The translations under genes were made by a program, and so were the position numbers. From Stentor coeruleus (lineage: Eukaryota > Ciliophora > Heterotrichea > Heterotrichida > Stentoridae), in assembly GCA_001970955.1 (NCBI GenBank), contig MPUH01000093.1, positions 1 through 64,000 of the forward strand: a DNA stretch of 64,000 nucleotides, read 5' to 3'. Shown piece by piece: positions 30,614 to 44,406 of this stretch (the first letter of the stretch is position 1; each line of letters opens with the position of its first letter). The notes beneath the pieces were generated by a model. It was not told where the DNA came from, searched no databases, and saw nothing but the letters and a program-made list of their open reading frames with translations.

Positions 30614-33600
30614 CTAAGACCCATTTAATTTTGGTTGTTTATCTTTAGTTGGTGCTTCTTCTGAGCTATTAGGTAATATCAGAAGAATTTTTGTAATATA
30701 TTTAACAATACGGATCTCAGAGCAAAGATAAGGATAAACATAAGCCCAATAAATTATAACCAACAAAAGGCAACTCGCTGTTATAAAATATATAAGGCTA
30801 TTCAACTGTTCTTCAATAATTTTTTTTGAATTACTATTAGCCAAATCAGTCGTCATTTCTGTAATTTTGTTGAACTCATTAACGTGTTGGAAAAAAACTA
30901 TTAACAATTCTAATGGATCTTGATTGTTATTAAAAGATATAAAATAAGACTCTTGCATTAAAAAAGCTAAGCCACGAAATGTACCAAAATTAAGAAAAGG
31001 AGAAACATCAGGAATATATTCAAAAATATAACTATACAGTTCTGAGGACATAAGATTTTTTATATCATCTGTGATAAGTATTTTGCGTGTTAAAATAATA
31101 TTATTCACAACATTTACTATTGATGATGATGTTGGAATAAAAGGATCAAAATTATTAAACATATTAAGTAAAGAGTTTTCTGTTATACTTAATTCAGTCT
31201 CTAAAGAATATATGCATAGTTCTGTTAATTGGATTTTTCTCTGTATTAAAGTTGAGACAAGTATTGGGCGGTTTATTAAATTAACATGAATGTGTTCAAA
31301 AAGCACCACAGCACTAATAATATAAAACACAGCCCCTAAAGCAAATACTATTGAAAACCTAGTCAAATAATAAAAAGAATGCTTATACCCAATTTCATCA
31401 TGTACCTTAATCTCATCATCATCTTTATTATGCACATCAAAAACACTATGATAATTACAAAGTCTATCTGAAATCATATTTTTAACTTCGCAATACCCAT
31501 TTTTAACTCTTTTTCTCAAATACTGCCACAATGAATTCAAATGTTTATCAATACTAACTAAATACACCGTAATAAACAAAAGGGCAATACCAGCAATCGC
31601 TACTCCTCCAATAAGTAAATAATTTTTAGTTAAAGTAAGTTTTTCAACTCGATCATATTCACAAGTAGCTAATTCTTTTATAGCTTTATTCGCTTGTTCA
31701 AAACTAGATCCTAGACAGTTAAAAATTATAAAAAAAAAGTTTTTCTTATAATCATCATCCTCATGTTCCATTTTATTAATTATTTCTTGAGCCTATATAA
31801 ATAATACTTTTGTTATAATAATTCCTACAATTGAAGTTAGACTACCATATTTAAGTATTGGTTCAGATTCGAAATCCCAATACGAAATGACATTTTCATT
31901 TATTATATTAGATGATGGACAATATGACCAAGATGTATAATCAGAGAGTAAAAGGTTTTGATATTTTTTAAGAAGTAAAATATTATCTGTTGCATTTTGT
32001 AAGGTAAATACTTGAAATGATCCATTACGATAGTTTAGGTCGATTGCCCTGAGGATTAATGAAGTTTGGGAAAGGGCATATGAAAGATTGCTTAGGTTTG
32101 TAAAAGCTGTGAGTTGGTTTGAATGATTGACTTCTTTTGAGATGTAGGCTACTATTGCAATATTAGTTGCAATCATGACGATTATCTATTTATGAATTAC
32201 AGATGAAAGGAGAACTAGTTTAGCTATGTTTAAAGCTCGGAGAACTAGTTTAGCTATGTTTAAAGCTCTTATTGACTTTTTTAGAGATTGAGTCTCTTTA
32301 GCACTTAAAAAAGTTATTGATGTAGAGTGGCTGCTCTGCTTGGATCGAAGGTTTATTTCAAAATTTTTATCAGAATCTATAAAACTGCTTTTTAAACTGG
32401 AAATATTAACTTTCTTTACATCTTTTTCCTGTTTTTCTTCTTCGATTAGAGATCGGATTTTTTTTTCTTTGATTTTCTTTTTGATTTTATCAACTTCTGT
32501 AATATTTTGTTGACGCATAAAAAGGTTTTCTTTCTCTTCACTTATATATAAAAACACTAAAGCAGATTTTCCAATTGTTACAATTTTTTTCATCACAGAT
32601 ATTGGAATTTTAGAAAAATCCATTTCATATTTTGGTATGATACTAATGATTTTATCATCATATAGGTCTTCAATATGAAAATCTAAAAACTCATCAATAA
32701 AATGCCCTTCAACATGATTACTTTCATATTTAATCAAAGCACAAAATCCTCTAGAATGTGCGAAGATCAGCCCATTTTTATCAACAACAGCAAATTCCCT
32801 TCTACAATTCTCAACAGGGTCAATTGCACATACAAAATGTAAACTTCCTTCAGCGCCAATACATTCAGAACTTATAGAACATTCAATAAGAAACCCATTT
32901 GAATCAAGTAAGCATAAAGGATGGCAGTCAAAAACAGTCTGGCTAACACAATTTTTAATAAACTTCTCCATATAACCTTTATGTAGTTTTCTTAAATAAA
33001 CTGGGAGTAGATTATCTAAATATACTCCTTTTATACTTTGTTCATTAAACGAAAGTAAAGATAGGAAACTTTTACTATAGTAAACAATTTTACCTAGATA
33101 GACTTTTGATTTAGGTTTTGAGTGTTTATCTTTTTTCTTTTTGCACCTGATATTTGTATCTCCTGATATAACAAAAAAGCATCTGCTTGAAACAAAGCTG
33201 AATGTATTTTTTGTCCCGAGTTTTGTTATATAAGTTTCCCTGTCACTTGATTTGTTTAAATAATTCTGACCCGATTCGATATCTCCGAGAATATGCAAAG
33301 CAAAAGACCCATAATAGTCTTTTACTTCTAAAGAGCATGGGAAACGTTGGATTAAAGATTCATAAGAATATCGAATAAGATCCATATTGCGAATAAGATT
33401 TTGAATAAATAGCTTCATTTTAAGTAAAGGAGGTTTTTTATGTAGAATTTTTGATAGGAATTTTGAATATTGTTTGCAGAATTTTATATCTAAACGCTTA
33501 GTTTCGTTGAAGTCAACAAAGAAATTGTAGAGTTTAAGAACTTCAGAAACATGTGTGCAGATGTTTAGAGCGTATTGTTTGCATTTGTAAACTTGGAAAT

Positions 33601-34798
33601 TTTCTAGGATATCAAAACCCCAATGATTGACTGTAGCTATTTTATTCAACCCAAGTGAAGGATTATTTAGCACATCAATACAATAATAAGCTTGCAAAAT
33701 ACAGTTACGTTTACTGTAATTAAAATTTAGATTTTTGCTCATAATTTGAATCAACTCATCACCTTTTTCCCCTGATGCTAAAATATTTCTTATAGAAAGT
33801 TCGAAAAATACAATATTTTCACTAATACATTCTTTGCTGAATTGAATACATGAAATTCTATATCTAAGCCCATCATAAAGTATTTTACCCCAAGGTGCCT
33901 GTATGAGTAAAACAAGTACAAAAACTACTGTACTACTGTCAATTTTCATTCCTAAAAAGAAGAAAAAGCCTACAAGGACCAAGTTTCCATGAATAAAAGC
34001 TTTTAAAAAATTGAGTAAAAAGCAATAGTAAGGTATATGATAAATGAAAAAAAAAGATACTAAAGCATTAAGAGTAATTGAGACAATAAGCATAGTCTGA
34101 TAATAACTTTGTTGAATAATTATATATAAACAACAATTTATAAAGTAAACACATTTTGCTAACATGTTTATATTTGGTTGTACTTTCCTATCACAAACTT
34201 TTAAATCTTTACTTTGCCAGATTTCATATGAGGAAGCTTCAAAAAATATAGTAAAAATAAAAGTAGTGAAAATAAAAAATACTGAAAATAGAATTCCTAA
34301 AGTACCATAATCTAAATTGTTCTTGCTTAATTGATTAGGATATTCTTCAATAAAACTCGGGCCGTTGCTCGAATATTTGATTACTAATAAAAACAAAATA
34401 ATAGTTGGGATGAAACACAAATCGCACAAGAAAATTATCATAACTCTAACTACAGATAGATAAAACGGGTGAGCCTTTATTCCTTGTGTTTTTAAAATTC
34501 CAATGACAATTAGCGAGGCTAGGGTTAGTAAAATTATAGCTATTTCGGCAAATAAGAACTGCTGTATTAATTCATACTTTACAGCTAGATAATCAAGAGA
34601 TGCCATGCTTAGCACTTCCCAAAATTTACTATAAGAATTCCAATTAGCTACTAGCATTTTGGGGTACCAAAAGAAATGTAAATTTTGGGCAAGGACTATG
34701 AAATTATATAAAATCAGAACTATTGACTTGAAAAATTTGGAATTCGATAAGCTTTTTTTCTCAGTAAATATCATGAGCCATACCTCAAAGATTAGCAT
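30614..34798 (-). CDS. TmcB-like PAS multi-TM protein, cluster copy 2
   Basis: Three exons (2598, 378 and 1179 bases) give 1384 aa with the family layout. The PAS-like domain starts near residue 541 (CFFVISGDTNIR) and carries a Lys-rich insertion (CKKKKDKHSKPKSK) absent from the other copies. A second Lys/Glu-rich stretch (KIKKKIKEKKIRSLIEEEKQ) lies between the PAS region and the next TM. Just before intron 1, RALNIAKLVL occurs twice because of a 30-base tandem duplication. Exon 2 holds KEVNHSNQLTAFTNLS; exon 3 has the STFLS-equivalent VSPFLNFGTFRGL. It is transcribed towards the histidine kinase, with the two genes convergent (179 bases apart). Role inferred as for copy 1. Confidence 0.8.
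31793..31807 (-). other. 15-nt intron 2, TmcB-like copy 2
   Basis: Sense GTATTATTTATATAG, phase 0, between IIITK and AQEII. Confidence 0.9.
32186..32200 (-). other. 15-nt intron 1, TmcB-like copy 2
   Basis: Sense GTAATTCATAAATAG, phase 0, between LVLLSS and IIVMIA. Confidence 0.9.
32209..32268. repeat. 30-bp perfect tandem duplication in coding sequence
   Basis: The unit starting GGAGAACTAGTTTAGCTATG occurs at 32209-32238 and 32239-32268 with no N between. It adds ten residues in frame ahead of the TM segment. The other copies have one unit. Confidence 0.9.
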
Positions 34799-35357
34799 TT
34801 ATATATTATGTAACATTATTTTATTTTAGAAGTTTATGAAAATCTTGGGTTTATTTTTTTTATATGATAAGGAATTCAAGGATTGATGATCCTGAAAGAG
34901 TTGAATAAATTATTATAAGCGCCTGGCATTAAAAATGAATTTTTTTGAAATAATATAGTTTATGATTTAGGAAAGGTAAAGAAATATAATATATGGTTTT
35001 TGTTATGGCAAAAGTTTTTTTAGATAAAGGGTTGTGGGGTAGAAATTAGTTTTTTTCATTAGGTTTTTCATAAAAATTTTTCAAAAAGTGACAGATTTTA
35101 TATTTAGGTTTTTTTTAATTTGATTGATTAGTTGCTGAAATATTGCTTTTATATAGTAATCCTTTCCTTTCATATTTTTGTAACAGGTTCAAATTTCCAT
35201 CTTTTAATCCTGTTAAAAGTTCGCTCCATTCCTAAAACAATTTCATTTTCCATACATAAAAAACCTAAAATCCAATCATCAAAGCCACTCTTTCAGGAAA
35301 TGACACACTTTCTAAGAATTGAAAAATTTCTATTTAATTATTATATTTAAACTAATC
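34799..35357. other. intergenic between TmcB-like copies 2 and 3
   Basis: C-poor on the plus strand to about 35150 (5' flank of copy 2), then mixed. A 72-codon plus-strand frame (35132-35350) lacks an ATG at its start and is not called. Confidence 0.5.
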
Positions 35358-38300
35358 TCACCTTTTAAATCCAGTTGTCTCCAAAGAATTAGGCAAAATC
35401 ATCAATATTTCAGTTATTCTGTTAACAACCTGAATTTCTCCACATAAAAACTGGTGAAAATACCCGAAATACATAACTAAAATAGTAAAACAAGCAAAAA
35501 CCGTAAAATAAATCATAAAATCAAGTTTTTCTTCAATAATCTTTTTAGAGTCATGATTTGTTATCTTAGTAATATATTCAACAGCATCAACATATTCATT
35601 AATTTCTTCAAAAAAAAAATTTAGTTTCGGTATGCTTAATTTAGCATAATACATTAGAAAATAACTCTCATGAATAAGATAAATCAAAGCTGGGAATGAG
35701 CCTAAAGATAAAAAAGTGCTTGAATTAGGATATCGCTCAAATATTAAAGCTTTAACTTCTGTAGACATAAGTTCAAGACTTGTTAAATCAGTTATAATCG
35801 TTCGTGATGCTTGGATATTATAGACTATTGATATAATTTTAATATATGGGTCTTCTAAACCTGAAAAAAATGGATAAATATAGTTTAATGAATAGTCTGT
35901 ACCTTGCATCTGAGCTTCTATAGTATAAAAAAGAAGCTCTGTTGCCATGATTTTTCTTGAATAAACTGAGGATAATAGCTTTGGTCTTTGAATTAGGAGT
36001 TTATGAATATTTTCATATATAACTAATGATGCTATGATGTAAAAAACTCCAGCGAAAACGAATAATGGGGTAAATCTGATTAAATATCTTAAAGAATGCT
36101 TGAAACCAAGAGAAAAAAATCCGGTATCTTCATTAAAATCCATAACATTTACGTTATCTCGGTTGTGGTATTTTACAAACCTTATTTTCAAAGCTTTTTT
36201 AACATCACGAAAACATAAAAAAACCCTTCTTTTTAGATATTGCCAAAGAACATTTAAGCATTTATCAACACTTGTCAAATAATAAGCAATAAAAAGTATA
36301 GAAATCCCTGTTATACTAACAGCTACTATCAAAAGATAGGTTTTTACTATTGTTAAATTTTCTACACGAGACATTTCACATTTTTCTAAACTATTTATAG
36401 CTTCATTTATCATAGAAAATGTCATTCCAAGGCTGTTATAAACTATAAAAAACATGCTGTTTGCATAATCAAATTCTTTATTAACCATTTTGTTCATAAT
36501 TTTACTAGCCTATATATTTCATACATGTTTGATTATTTCACCTATAATATTATGTAAACTGCTATAAAGAAGTATTGGTTCTGGTTGAAGATCCCAATAA
36601 GGGATTATGTTACTTTTAATCATATGAGAAGCTTTACAATATGACCAACTATTATAATCATCAAGAATTATCTGTTGTAAAGATGAGAGTTTTTTAAGAT
36701 TTTCACTTACATGAGTTATATTTAGAACTGGAGGGATATTTTCTTTTAAACAGATATCTATAGTTCTTAGAATTAATGCTGTTTCTGATATAATATAAGA
36801 TAAGTCACTTAGATGTGTAAAAGCTGTTAAAGAATTCGAATGATTTACTTCATTTGATATATATGCAAGACTTGCAATACTACATGCTATAAGGACAATA
36901 ATCTATATATAAACTTACAATAGTAATCAATACAATTTTTGCTGTATTCAAAACCCTTACAGCTTTTGCTAAAGCTTGTGCTTCATTACCATTTAAAAAT
37001 GTTACAGAAGCTGAATAGTTACTCCTTGAATGTTTACTAAAACTTTGTCCATCAGTAAGTTGATTAGTTTTAACTTTCTCATATGTTGCTGATTTTATCC
37101 TCATTTCAAACCTAGAATCCGCTATTGTATCATATCTTTGTGAGTACATTTGTTCCTTAGCTTCACTAAACTCATCGTCACTTATATAAAAAATATTAAA
37201 AACAGTATTTTTGATCTGTAATCTTTTAACAACCCCAGTTAGTTTTGAATATTTACTTACACAATTCAATTTAAAATTCTTCCCAATTTCTATATCATCC
37301 ATATCAAAGTACATAAATTCTTTTAACGACTTCCCTTCTAATCCTTTTCTATTAATCGTTAGTATTTTAGCAAAATCTTTACTATGATTTATAATAATCC
37401 CATCCATATCAATAATCGCAAATTCATGGTTTTTAGCTTCAATAGGATCAAACATACAAAGAAAGCTTACAGAATCCCCATTTGCCACAATCTCACAATT
37501 TGATATACACTCAACTAAAAAGCCATCATTTTTTACTAAAAATAACGTCATTCCTGTAAAAACCTCATGTGTAAGAGTATGCTTTAAATATTTCTCCACA
37601 TAACCTTTATGAAAAGTTTTAACATTCATAGGAATTAATGAATCCAAATAAACCCCTTCAATAGTTTCATTTGTATACCCAAGAAGATTCAATAGATTTT
37701 TATTGTAATAAAGTATTTTGCCTAAACTGTCTTTATCTCCTGATAAAACAGCATAACTACGATTTTGTATTGCACAAAGAGTTGTTCTAAAACATTGACG
37801 ACTTACAAAATTCCCTTCATCACGAGCTTCTTTTAAAAACTCCTGACCTAATAAAGTATCATTTGCTATATCAAGAAGAAAACTCCCATAATACTCTTTT
37901 ACTTCAGGAGCTGCAGGGAATTTATCTAATATTAATTCATAATTCATTCTAAGTTTTCTTATTTTTATCATCATTTTCAAAACATAAGTCTTTAAAATTT
38001 TCAAACTTGGCTCTTGTTTCATTATTTCCTTTAGAAATTTGTAGTAAAGTTCACAAAACTTCTGGTCTGTGGATTTGGATTTTTCAAAGTCGATGAAATA
38101 ATACAAAAGTTTTAAAGTTTCAGATGTTTCTAAGCATTTTTGTGTTAGAAGTGATTTACATTTGTATATTTGGAAACCTTCAAATATGTTGAACCAGCTG
38201 ATTTTTATTCCTGAAATTTTACTTAAACCTAAGACTGGGTTTTTTAAGACATCTAAACAATAATAGGCTTGAATTATAAGATTGATTTTGTTTTTACTCC

Positions 38301-39448
38301 AAGCGAAATTTTTGTTCATTTGTTTCATAATTTTAACTTTTATGCTAGGATCTTGTAAATGATTTCTTAAAGAAAGTTCGTACATGTAGAAGTTTCTGTG
38401 AAAATCCACAGAAAAATCTATAACTTTTTTTATACGGTAGTCTAGTGATTCTTTACATATAATGATTAATGGGATTTGTAGTATTAAAAACATTGATAAA
38501 ACTACTCCAGCACTATTGGTCGCATACCCAACAAAAAAACTCAAACTTATTATTGAACAATCTAAACTGTTAAAAGCTTTAAGGACATTTATATAATTCC
38601 AATAATATGGGGCGAAGTACACATATAAACAAAAAACAAAAAAATACATCACAAATGATATAAGCAAATATGTCTTATAATATACCATTTGAAAACTTAT
38701 AAGAGCACAACAATTAAAAAATTGCAAACACTTTGTAATAACATTGACTTTAGCTTGGATTTTAGCAAAAAAACTTTTATTATCTTTTCTTGGCCTTATA
38801 TCATAAGAAAAAGCTTCATAGAAAATTGTTAAAATACAAATAAGGCCTAAAATGATAACCCCGAATACTTGTCCAAATGTTCCATAATTAAAATTTGAAG
38901 CAGACAAATTACTATCATATTCTGCTAGTAAAGTATATTTGCCACTTGAGTATTTTATTATAAGCAAAAAGAATATGTTTGTAGGAATGAATAGTAAATC
39001 GCATNTATTTGCCACTTGAGTATTTTATTATAAGCAAAAAGAATATGTTTGTAGGAATGAATAGTAAATCGCATAAAGAAATCAGAGAGTATTTTGAGAC
39101 TGATAATATAAAATATGGAATCGCTTTGTTTTGATATTTTAGGAGGATAATAAAAAAAAGACTTATGAATGCAATTGAGAAAAGGGATACTTCCATAAGT
39201 AAAAATTGTCTGACAAGGTTGTTTGTCACAGCAGCATAGTCTATAGAGGCGAAGTTAAAGCTTTCCCAAAATATCTTTAAGGTATTCCACCCACTGATGC
39301 TTAAACTTGGGTACCAGAAAAACTGACTGCTTTGAGCTAGTATAATCAATTCGAAAAAAGCTACAAAGCCTACAATCAAATGATTAGAGCGCATCAGCTG
39401 TTCTTTCTCAACAAATACAGAAAGCCATGCTTCGTAAATAAACTTCAT
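35358..39448 (-). CDS. TmcB-like PAS multi-TM protein, cluster copy 3
   Basis: Exon 1 is broken as written by the N at 39005 with a 69-base duplication; removing one copy plus the N gives exactly 820 codons. Exons 2 (378 bases) and 3 (1152 bases) complete 1329 aa. Exon 2 (36525-36902) is easily missed because it has no start codon; it reads IIVLIACSIASLAYISNEVN at its beginning. The PAS-like domain contains KILYYNKNLLNLLGYTNETI. Intron 1 is 16 nt, intron 2 is 15 nt. Exon 3 carries STFLSLGSFPALIYLIHES. It ends TGA, again followed two codons on by TAG. Same inferred sensory role. Confidence 0.78.
36510..36524 (-). other. 15-nt intron 2, TmcB-like copy 3
   Basis: Sense GTATGAAATATATAG, phase 0, between EIIKH and ASKIM. 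Confidence 0.88.
36903..36918 (-). other. 16-nt intron 1, TmcB-like copy 3
   Basis: Sense GTAAGTTTATATATAG, phase 0, between LITI and IIVL. Its 16-nt length means retention shifts the frame. Confidence 0.88.
38936..39074. repeat. 69-bp direct copies flanking N at 39005
   Basis: Identical copies at 38936-39004 and 39006-39074. Collapsing them restores the frame of TmcB-like copy 3. Confidence 0.92.
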
Positions 39449-40278
39449 ATTATTAAATCATTCAAATTTGTTCTAGTTTTATCTCACTTTAAACTATTTT
39501 TTGTATTTATTATTTATAGTTATTTAGATTTTTGTCTTCCCAAAGATATTATATATTTTTAACTTAAAAAGTTTATCTTTATACATGTTATTCGCTTCTC
39601 CTATAAAAATAACTCAAGCAGTTAATTTCCCCTTTATTTTATATTAATAAATGTATTAACGGAAGACTTTGACTTTATTAAACACATCTCCAAGCTGAGT
39701 GATTTTAGTAACAATTTAATTTTATTATTATATTATGAATAATATTTCAAAACCTAAAAACTAAAGAAAATATATCTTATTAATAAAATCATGATTTAAG
39801 CTTATTATATTTGTAAACTATATTAAATCAAATTTTTATGTTAATTAATAATCGCTAAGGCTTATATAAATTTACTATTTTTTGATAAATATATGTGATT
39901 AAAGATAATAATAGTATTGAATTTCGATTATATCTATAATTGTTGTAATTTCAAGTATAAAAATATACTAAAACATTCTTTAGTGTAAAGATTATATTAA
40001 TTTGTATTTCCAACCCTTTTCAAACTTTCTATACGAAAATTATATAAAAAACTTATAATACTTTTTTACTAATTTCTTCTTTTTAAAGGAAATTTATATA
40101 CTCTATGAAAATATCTAGTCTTTAAAAATAATAATCAAAAATTACTATATATTTTAACATACAACAACATAAACTCAATAACCTGATATGATATTTCAAT
40201 ATAAAAATAATATTATCAACAATAATATCATCAAAATATAATTAATAAACAAAAAAATAGTCTTATCATTAAAAATAC
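39449..40278. other. intergenic between TmcB-like copies 3 and 4
   Basis: Very AT-rich, about 830 bases. The 60-codon frame at 39380-39562 overlaps copy 3 and is a shadow. No signal seen. Confidence 0.55.
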
Positions 40279-43200
40279 TTAAATCTTATTAGCTTTTGTA
40301 GACTCATTTCTTGATTTCATAGGTTTAACTTCTATAGTCTGTGGTATAATCATAAGTATTTTCGTGATCTTATGCACAAGGTCAATTTCTCCACACAAAA
40401 AAGGATAAAAATACAACAAATAAATCATACAGAGAAAAAAACAACAAAATCCATTAAAATATATCAGTTTACTAAGTTGTTTTTCTATAATTTCTTTTGA
40501 GTCACTATTAGCTGATAAGGATACTGTAACTGATAAAGAATTATATTCAAGTACATGTGAAAAAAATATTTTTAATGTCTCTAATGAATCTGACATATTA
40601 TTGAAAACTATATAACGAGCTTCTTGAACTAAAAAAGCTAAACCTCTAAAAGTTCCTAAAGATATAAAAGTGCTAACTCCAGAAATCCTTTCATAAATTT
40701 TAGTAAATAATTCTGGTGACATAAGTTTAATTATTCCTTTTTCACGAAGAACTTTTCTTGTAGTGACAATAGAATCTAAAGCATTTTCTGCAGCTTGTTT
40801 GGGTTCTTTTAAATCATTAAACATAGGAAAGCGGGATTTTATAGAAAGGGTAGAATTTCCTAGTTCATATTCAAGAGTATAAATGCAAATTTCTGTCATT
40901 TCAATCCTTCTCCGCATAAGAGTATAAACCAAAGTAGGCCGATAGATTAAATACCCATGAATATTCTCATAAAACACTAAAATGCTAACCCCAAAAAACA
41001 AACCCCCAAAGAAAAAAAGTAGTGAAAACCTAGAAATATACATAAACGAGTGCCAAAATTTTAATTCCTTTTTACTTTTATAATCAACATGCTCTGATTC
41101 ATTTTCCGTGTTTTCAATTTCATTATGATACTGAGTAAGCCTTTCTAAAACAAGGTGTTTAACTTCAAAATACCCAGAATGAACCCTTTTCCTCACATAT
41201 TCCCATAAAATATTCAAAAACTTGTCTATACTCAACAAATAAAAAACCATAAACAAAGCAGAAGCTGCGAGTATGACAATTGCTATAATAAGCAAATAGT
41301 TTTTTATTGTAGACAATTTATCAACTCGATTTAATTCGCAAGTGACCAAGTTTTTTAATGCTAAATTCGTCTGTTGAAATGATGACCCAAGGCTATTGAA
41401 AATAATAAAAAACAAATTATCATCATAGCTATTATCATTTTTTTCTATTTTAGCTATAATTTCATATGCCTTAATAAAAATTACATTTTGTATGAGTAAT
41501 CCTATGATTTCATGTAAAGTTCCAGTTTTTAAGGTTGGTTTGTTTTCGAGAACCCAATACGGGATGACTGATTTTTTTATGATTTTTGAAGACTTACAAT
41601 AAGACCAACTGTCGTAATCGGAAAAAAGAAGGTTTTGATATGTTTTGAGTAGTTCAAGATTGTTTAGTGTTCGATTGAGATCTGATTGATAATCTAAACT
41701 GTTTTGATAACCCAAATCAACCATACGCATATATAAAGCCATTTGGGAAACTGCATATGCTAAACTGCTTAAATGGTTAAAAGCTTGTAATGAATTTGAA
41801 TGATTAACTTCTTTTGAGATATACGAAAGAATCGCTATATTTGATGCTATAATAACAATTGTCTATTTATTAAATACAGATATTAAAAGGACAAGTTTAG
41901 TAATGTTTAGAACACGTATTGCTTTGTTTAAAGATAAAGATTCTCTGAAAGTTAAAAAAGTTACTGAAGATGAATGACTACTAATTTTTGATTTTTCATT
42001 CATTTCATTATCTTTATCTATATCCGCTCTAGATCCCCTCTCATCAAATATTGCCACTTTTTTAACAACATTAGTTTTAAACTCTTCAAAATTACTCTGC
42101 ATATAACTAGCGAAAATCTTGCTTTTATTCGGATCAATATTCAAATCCTCATTTCTATCAGTCATAAACCTTCTCATTTCAGCTTCATCAGCACTTACAT
42201 ACAAAAAATAGATCGAAACTTTCCCAACTTTTTCAATTTTCAATAAGAAATTCAAGCATTTTTTAAACTTCTTTTTTTCAATATCTCTTATCAAAACCTT
42301 AACTAATTGATTTGGTTTTAAATTTTCAATATCAATATCAGGAATAAGGCTATTAAGAAATTTATGTTCAACAAAATCAACTTCAAATCCTAACATTAAA
42401 GGAAATCCTTTTGTATGTGACCAAATATACCCATTTGGTGTTATAATAGCCATTTCTTTATCTTTACTTTTAACTGGATCGATTGTGCATATAAAATCAA
42501 CTGAAGACTTATATCCAATGGTTTCAGATGAAATAATACATTCGACTAAATATCCTGATGCATCTAAAATACACAAAGAATAAGTGTGGAAAATTATATT
42601 GTTTGTATGGTTTTCAAGGAAATTCTTTAAGTGTTTATTATGTCCATCACGAAACAAAGGGGGAATAATTTCATCAAGATAAAAACCATGTATTGTTTCA
42701 TCAGAAATTCCTATTAAATTTATAAAATTCTTGTTATAGTATATGATTTTCCCTAAAGTTAACTCTTTACCAGATACAACGAAAAAACATCTATCGCTTG
42801 TGAAATTAAAATTGTTTTTTAACATGATTTTCATATGCAAATTATCAGATCCTGGCATTTTACTCATATATTTATGGCCTATTTCAACTTCGCAGAAAAT
42901 ATGAATTAATAGAGAACCGTACATTTCTTTTGTTTCAAAAGCTGAAGGGAAACTTGTTATAAGCTCTTCGTAGTTAGTTTTAAGTTTTTTCATATTCTGA
43001 GCAAGTTCCTTTACAAAAAACTTCAATTTTTTAAGCTCCGGCGATTTTTCTAGCATTTTTGATAGAAAATTTGAGTATAAATTGCAGAAAAAATGATCTT
43101 TTTCTTTTGTCAAAGCAAAATCCACGAAGTATTTGTAAAGTTTAAAGCCTTCACAGTTTTCTGAGCAGTATGTTTTTAATGCCGATTTGCATTTGTAAAC

Positions 43201-44406
43201 TTGGAAGTTGGAAAAAATATCCAGTCCTCCATGACTTGTTGTAATAATTTTATTAAGTCCTAATATTGGATTTTTAAGTTCATCTATACAATAATATGTT
43301 TGTAAAAGTCTATTGAGTTTATTTGGATACGCTTTATAATTATTATTCATTGATTTTATAAGTCCTTCCTTAAGCTCACCATTACCTAAATATTTTCTTA
43401 TACTTAAAGCATAAATTTCAAAAGGTTTTCCAAAAGACTCACAAGGTTCAGGGATATGTGAAAACCTATATAAAACAGTTTCGTAGCTTAAAATCAGAAG
43501 AATTGGTTGAAAAATTATAGTCGTAATAAACGGAATTTGTGCAGTATTAAGGAAATCTCCGATTAAGAAAAATATAGCTGTGCAGCTACAGTTGAATTGG
43601 ACAAAAAATTGCATGAAATTTACAAAAATGCTATAATAAGGGATATAATAAACCATACCAAATGATAAAAGTCCATGTAAGACAATAAACAAAATCAAAT
43701 ATACTTCATAGTTGGTTTTTTGGAAAAACACATATAGTATACAGTTTAACATGCTTATAATCCTTATCGAAATATTAACTTTCCCATGGAGTCGTGAGTC
43801 ATTCAAAGATTTCTCATTTTCTACTTTTATATCAAAAGCGCAAGACTCATAAACAAATGTATAAACAATAACTAAAAAGCATAAAAATGCACTCAAAATC
43901 TTACCAGAACTACCGAAATTCATGTTTTCAGCTATAATTTCCCCTACATATTCTTGAACATATACATAATTCCCTGAACTATATTTAAAAACTATCATAA
44001 AACAAATGATCGCTGGAATGAAAACGATTTCAGAAGTCACGGTCCAAATAAAACGGGCAATAGCTAAAACAATAACTGGAGGTTTTCTTTTAATAAACCT
44101 TAAAATACATAAAGATATGATAAGAGCTAAAATTATACCCAAATCTGCTACTAAAACATAGAAAAATTGAGGTAAAACATTAAATTTAGCTGCTGCTGCG
44201 TCAAAAGATGGGATTCTAATAATCTCCCAAAATTTTGAGTATTTATCCCAGCTGTTTATTGTAAGCTCTGGATTCCATAAAAGTTGTATGTTTTGTGCGA
44301 GGATGATGTAGTTGAGTGTAAGTATTTTGAACATTTTCATAAACTTTGAATCTGAGGAGTATTTTTGAGAGAATATGTCACTGAATACTTCATATAAAAT
44401 TTCCAT
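40279..44406 (-). CDS. TmcB-like PAS multi-TM protein, cluster copy 4
   Basis: Exons of 2529, 378 and 1191 bases give 1365 aa. The PAS-like domain begins near residue 539 (CFFVVSGKELTLGKIIYYNKNFINLIGISDETI). Exon 2 starts TIVIIASNIAILSYISKEVN, upstream of any ATG. Intron 2 is unusual: it has no in-frame stop, so the unspliced frame reads straight through with five extra residues (VIFIK). Its position and GT...AG ends match the paralogues. Exon 3 has SVTVSLSANSDSKEIIEKQLSKLIYF before the last TM. The gene is clean, without N bases, and is a good reference for the family. Confidence 0.8.
41470..41484 (-). other. 15-nt intron 2 without a stop, TmcB-like copy 4
   Basis: Sense GTAATTTTTATTAAG, phase 0, ending AAG instead of TAG. 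Called from paralogue alignment, since translation does not reveal it. Confidence 0.75.
41863..41877 (-). other. 15-nt intron 1, TmcB-like copy 4
   Basis: Sense GTATTTAATAAATAG, phase 0, between LVLLIS and TIVIIA. Confidence 0.9.

Noticed and set aside
35132-35350. 72-codon plus-strand frame
   Set aside because: No ATG at the start; it lies in the spacer between two array copies and has no similarity to anything nearby.
36880-39448. TmcB-like copy 3 as a degenerate copy
   Set aside because: Same reason: the only break is at the N at 39005, and the other interruptions are tiny introns shared with paralogues.
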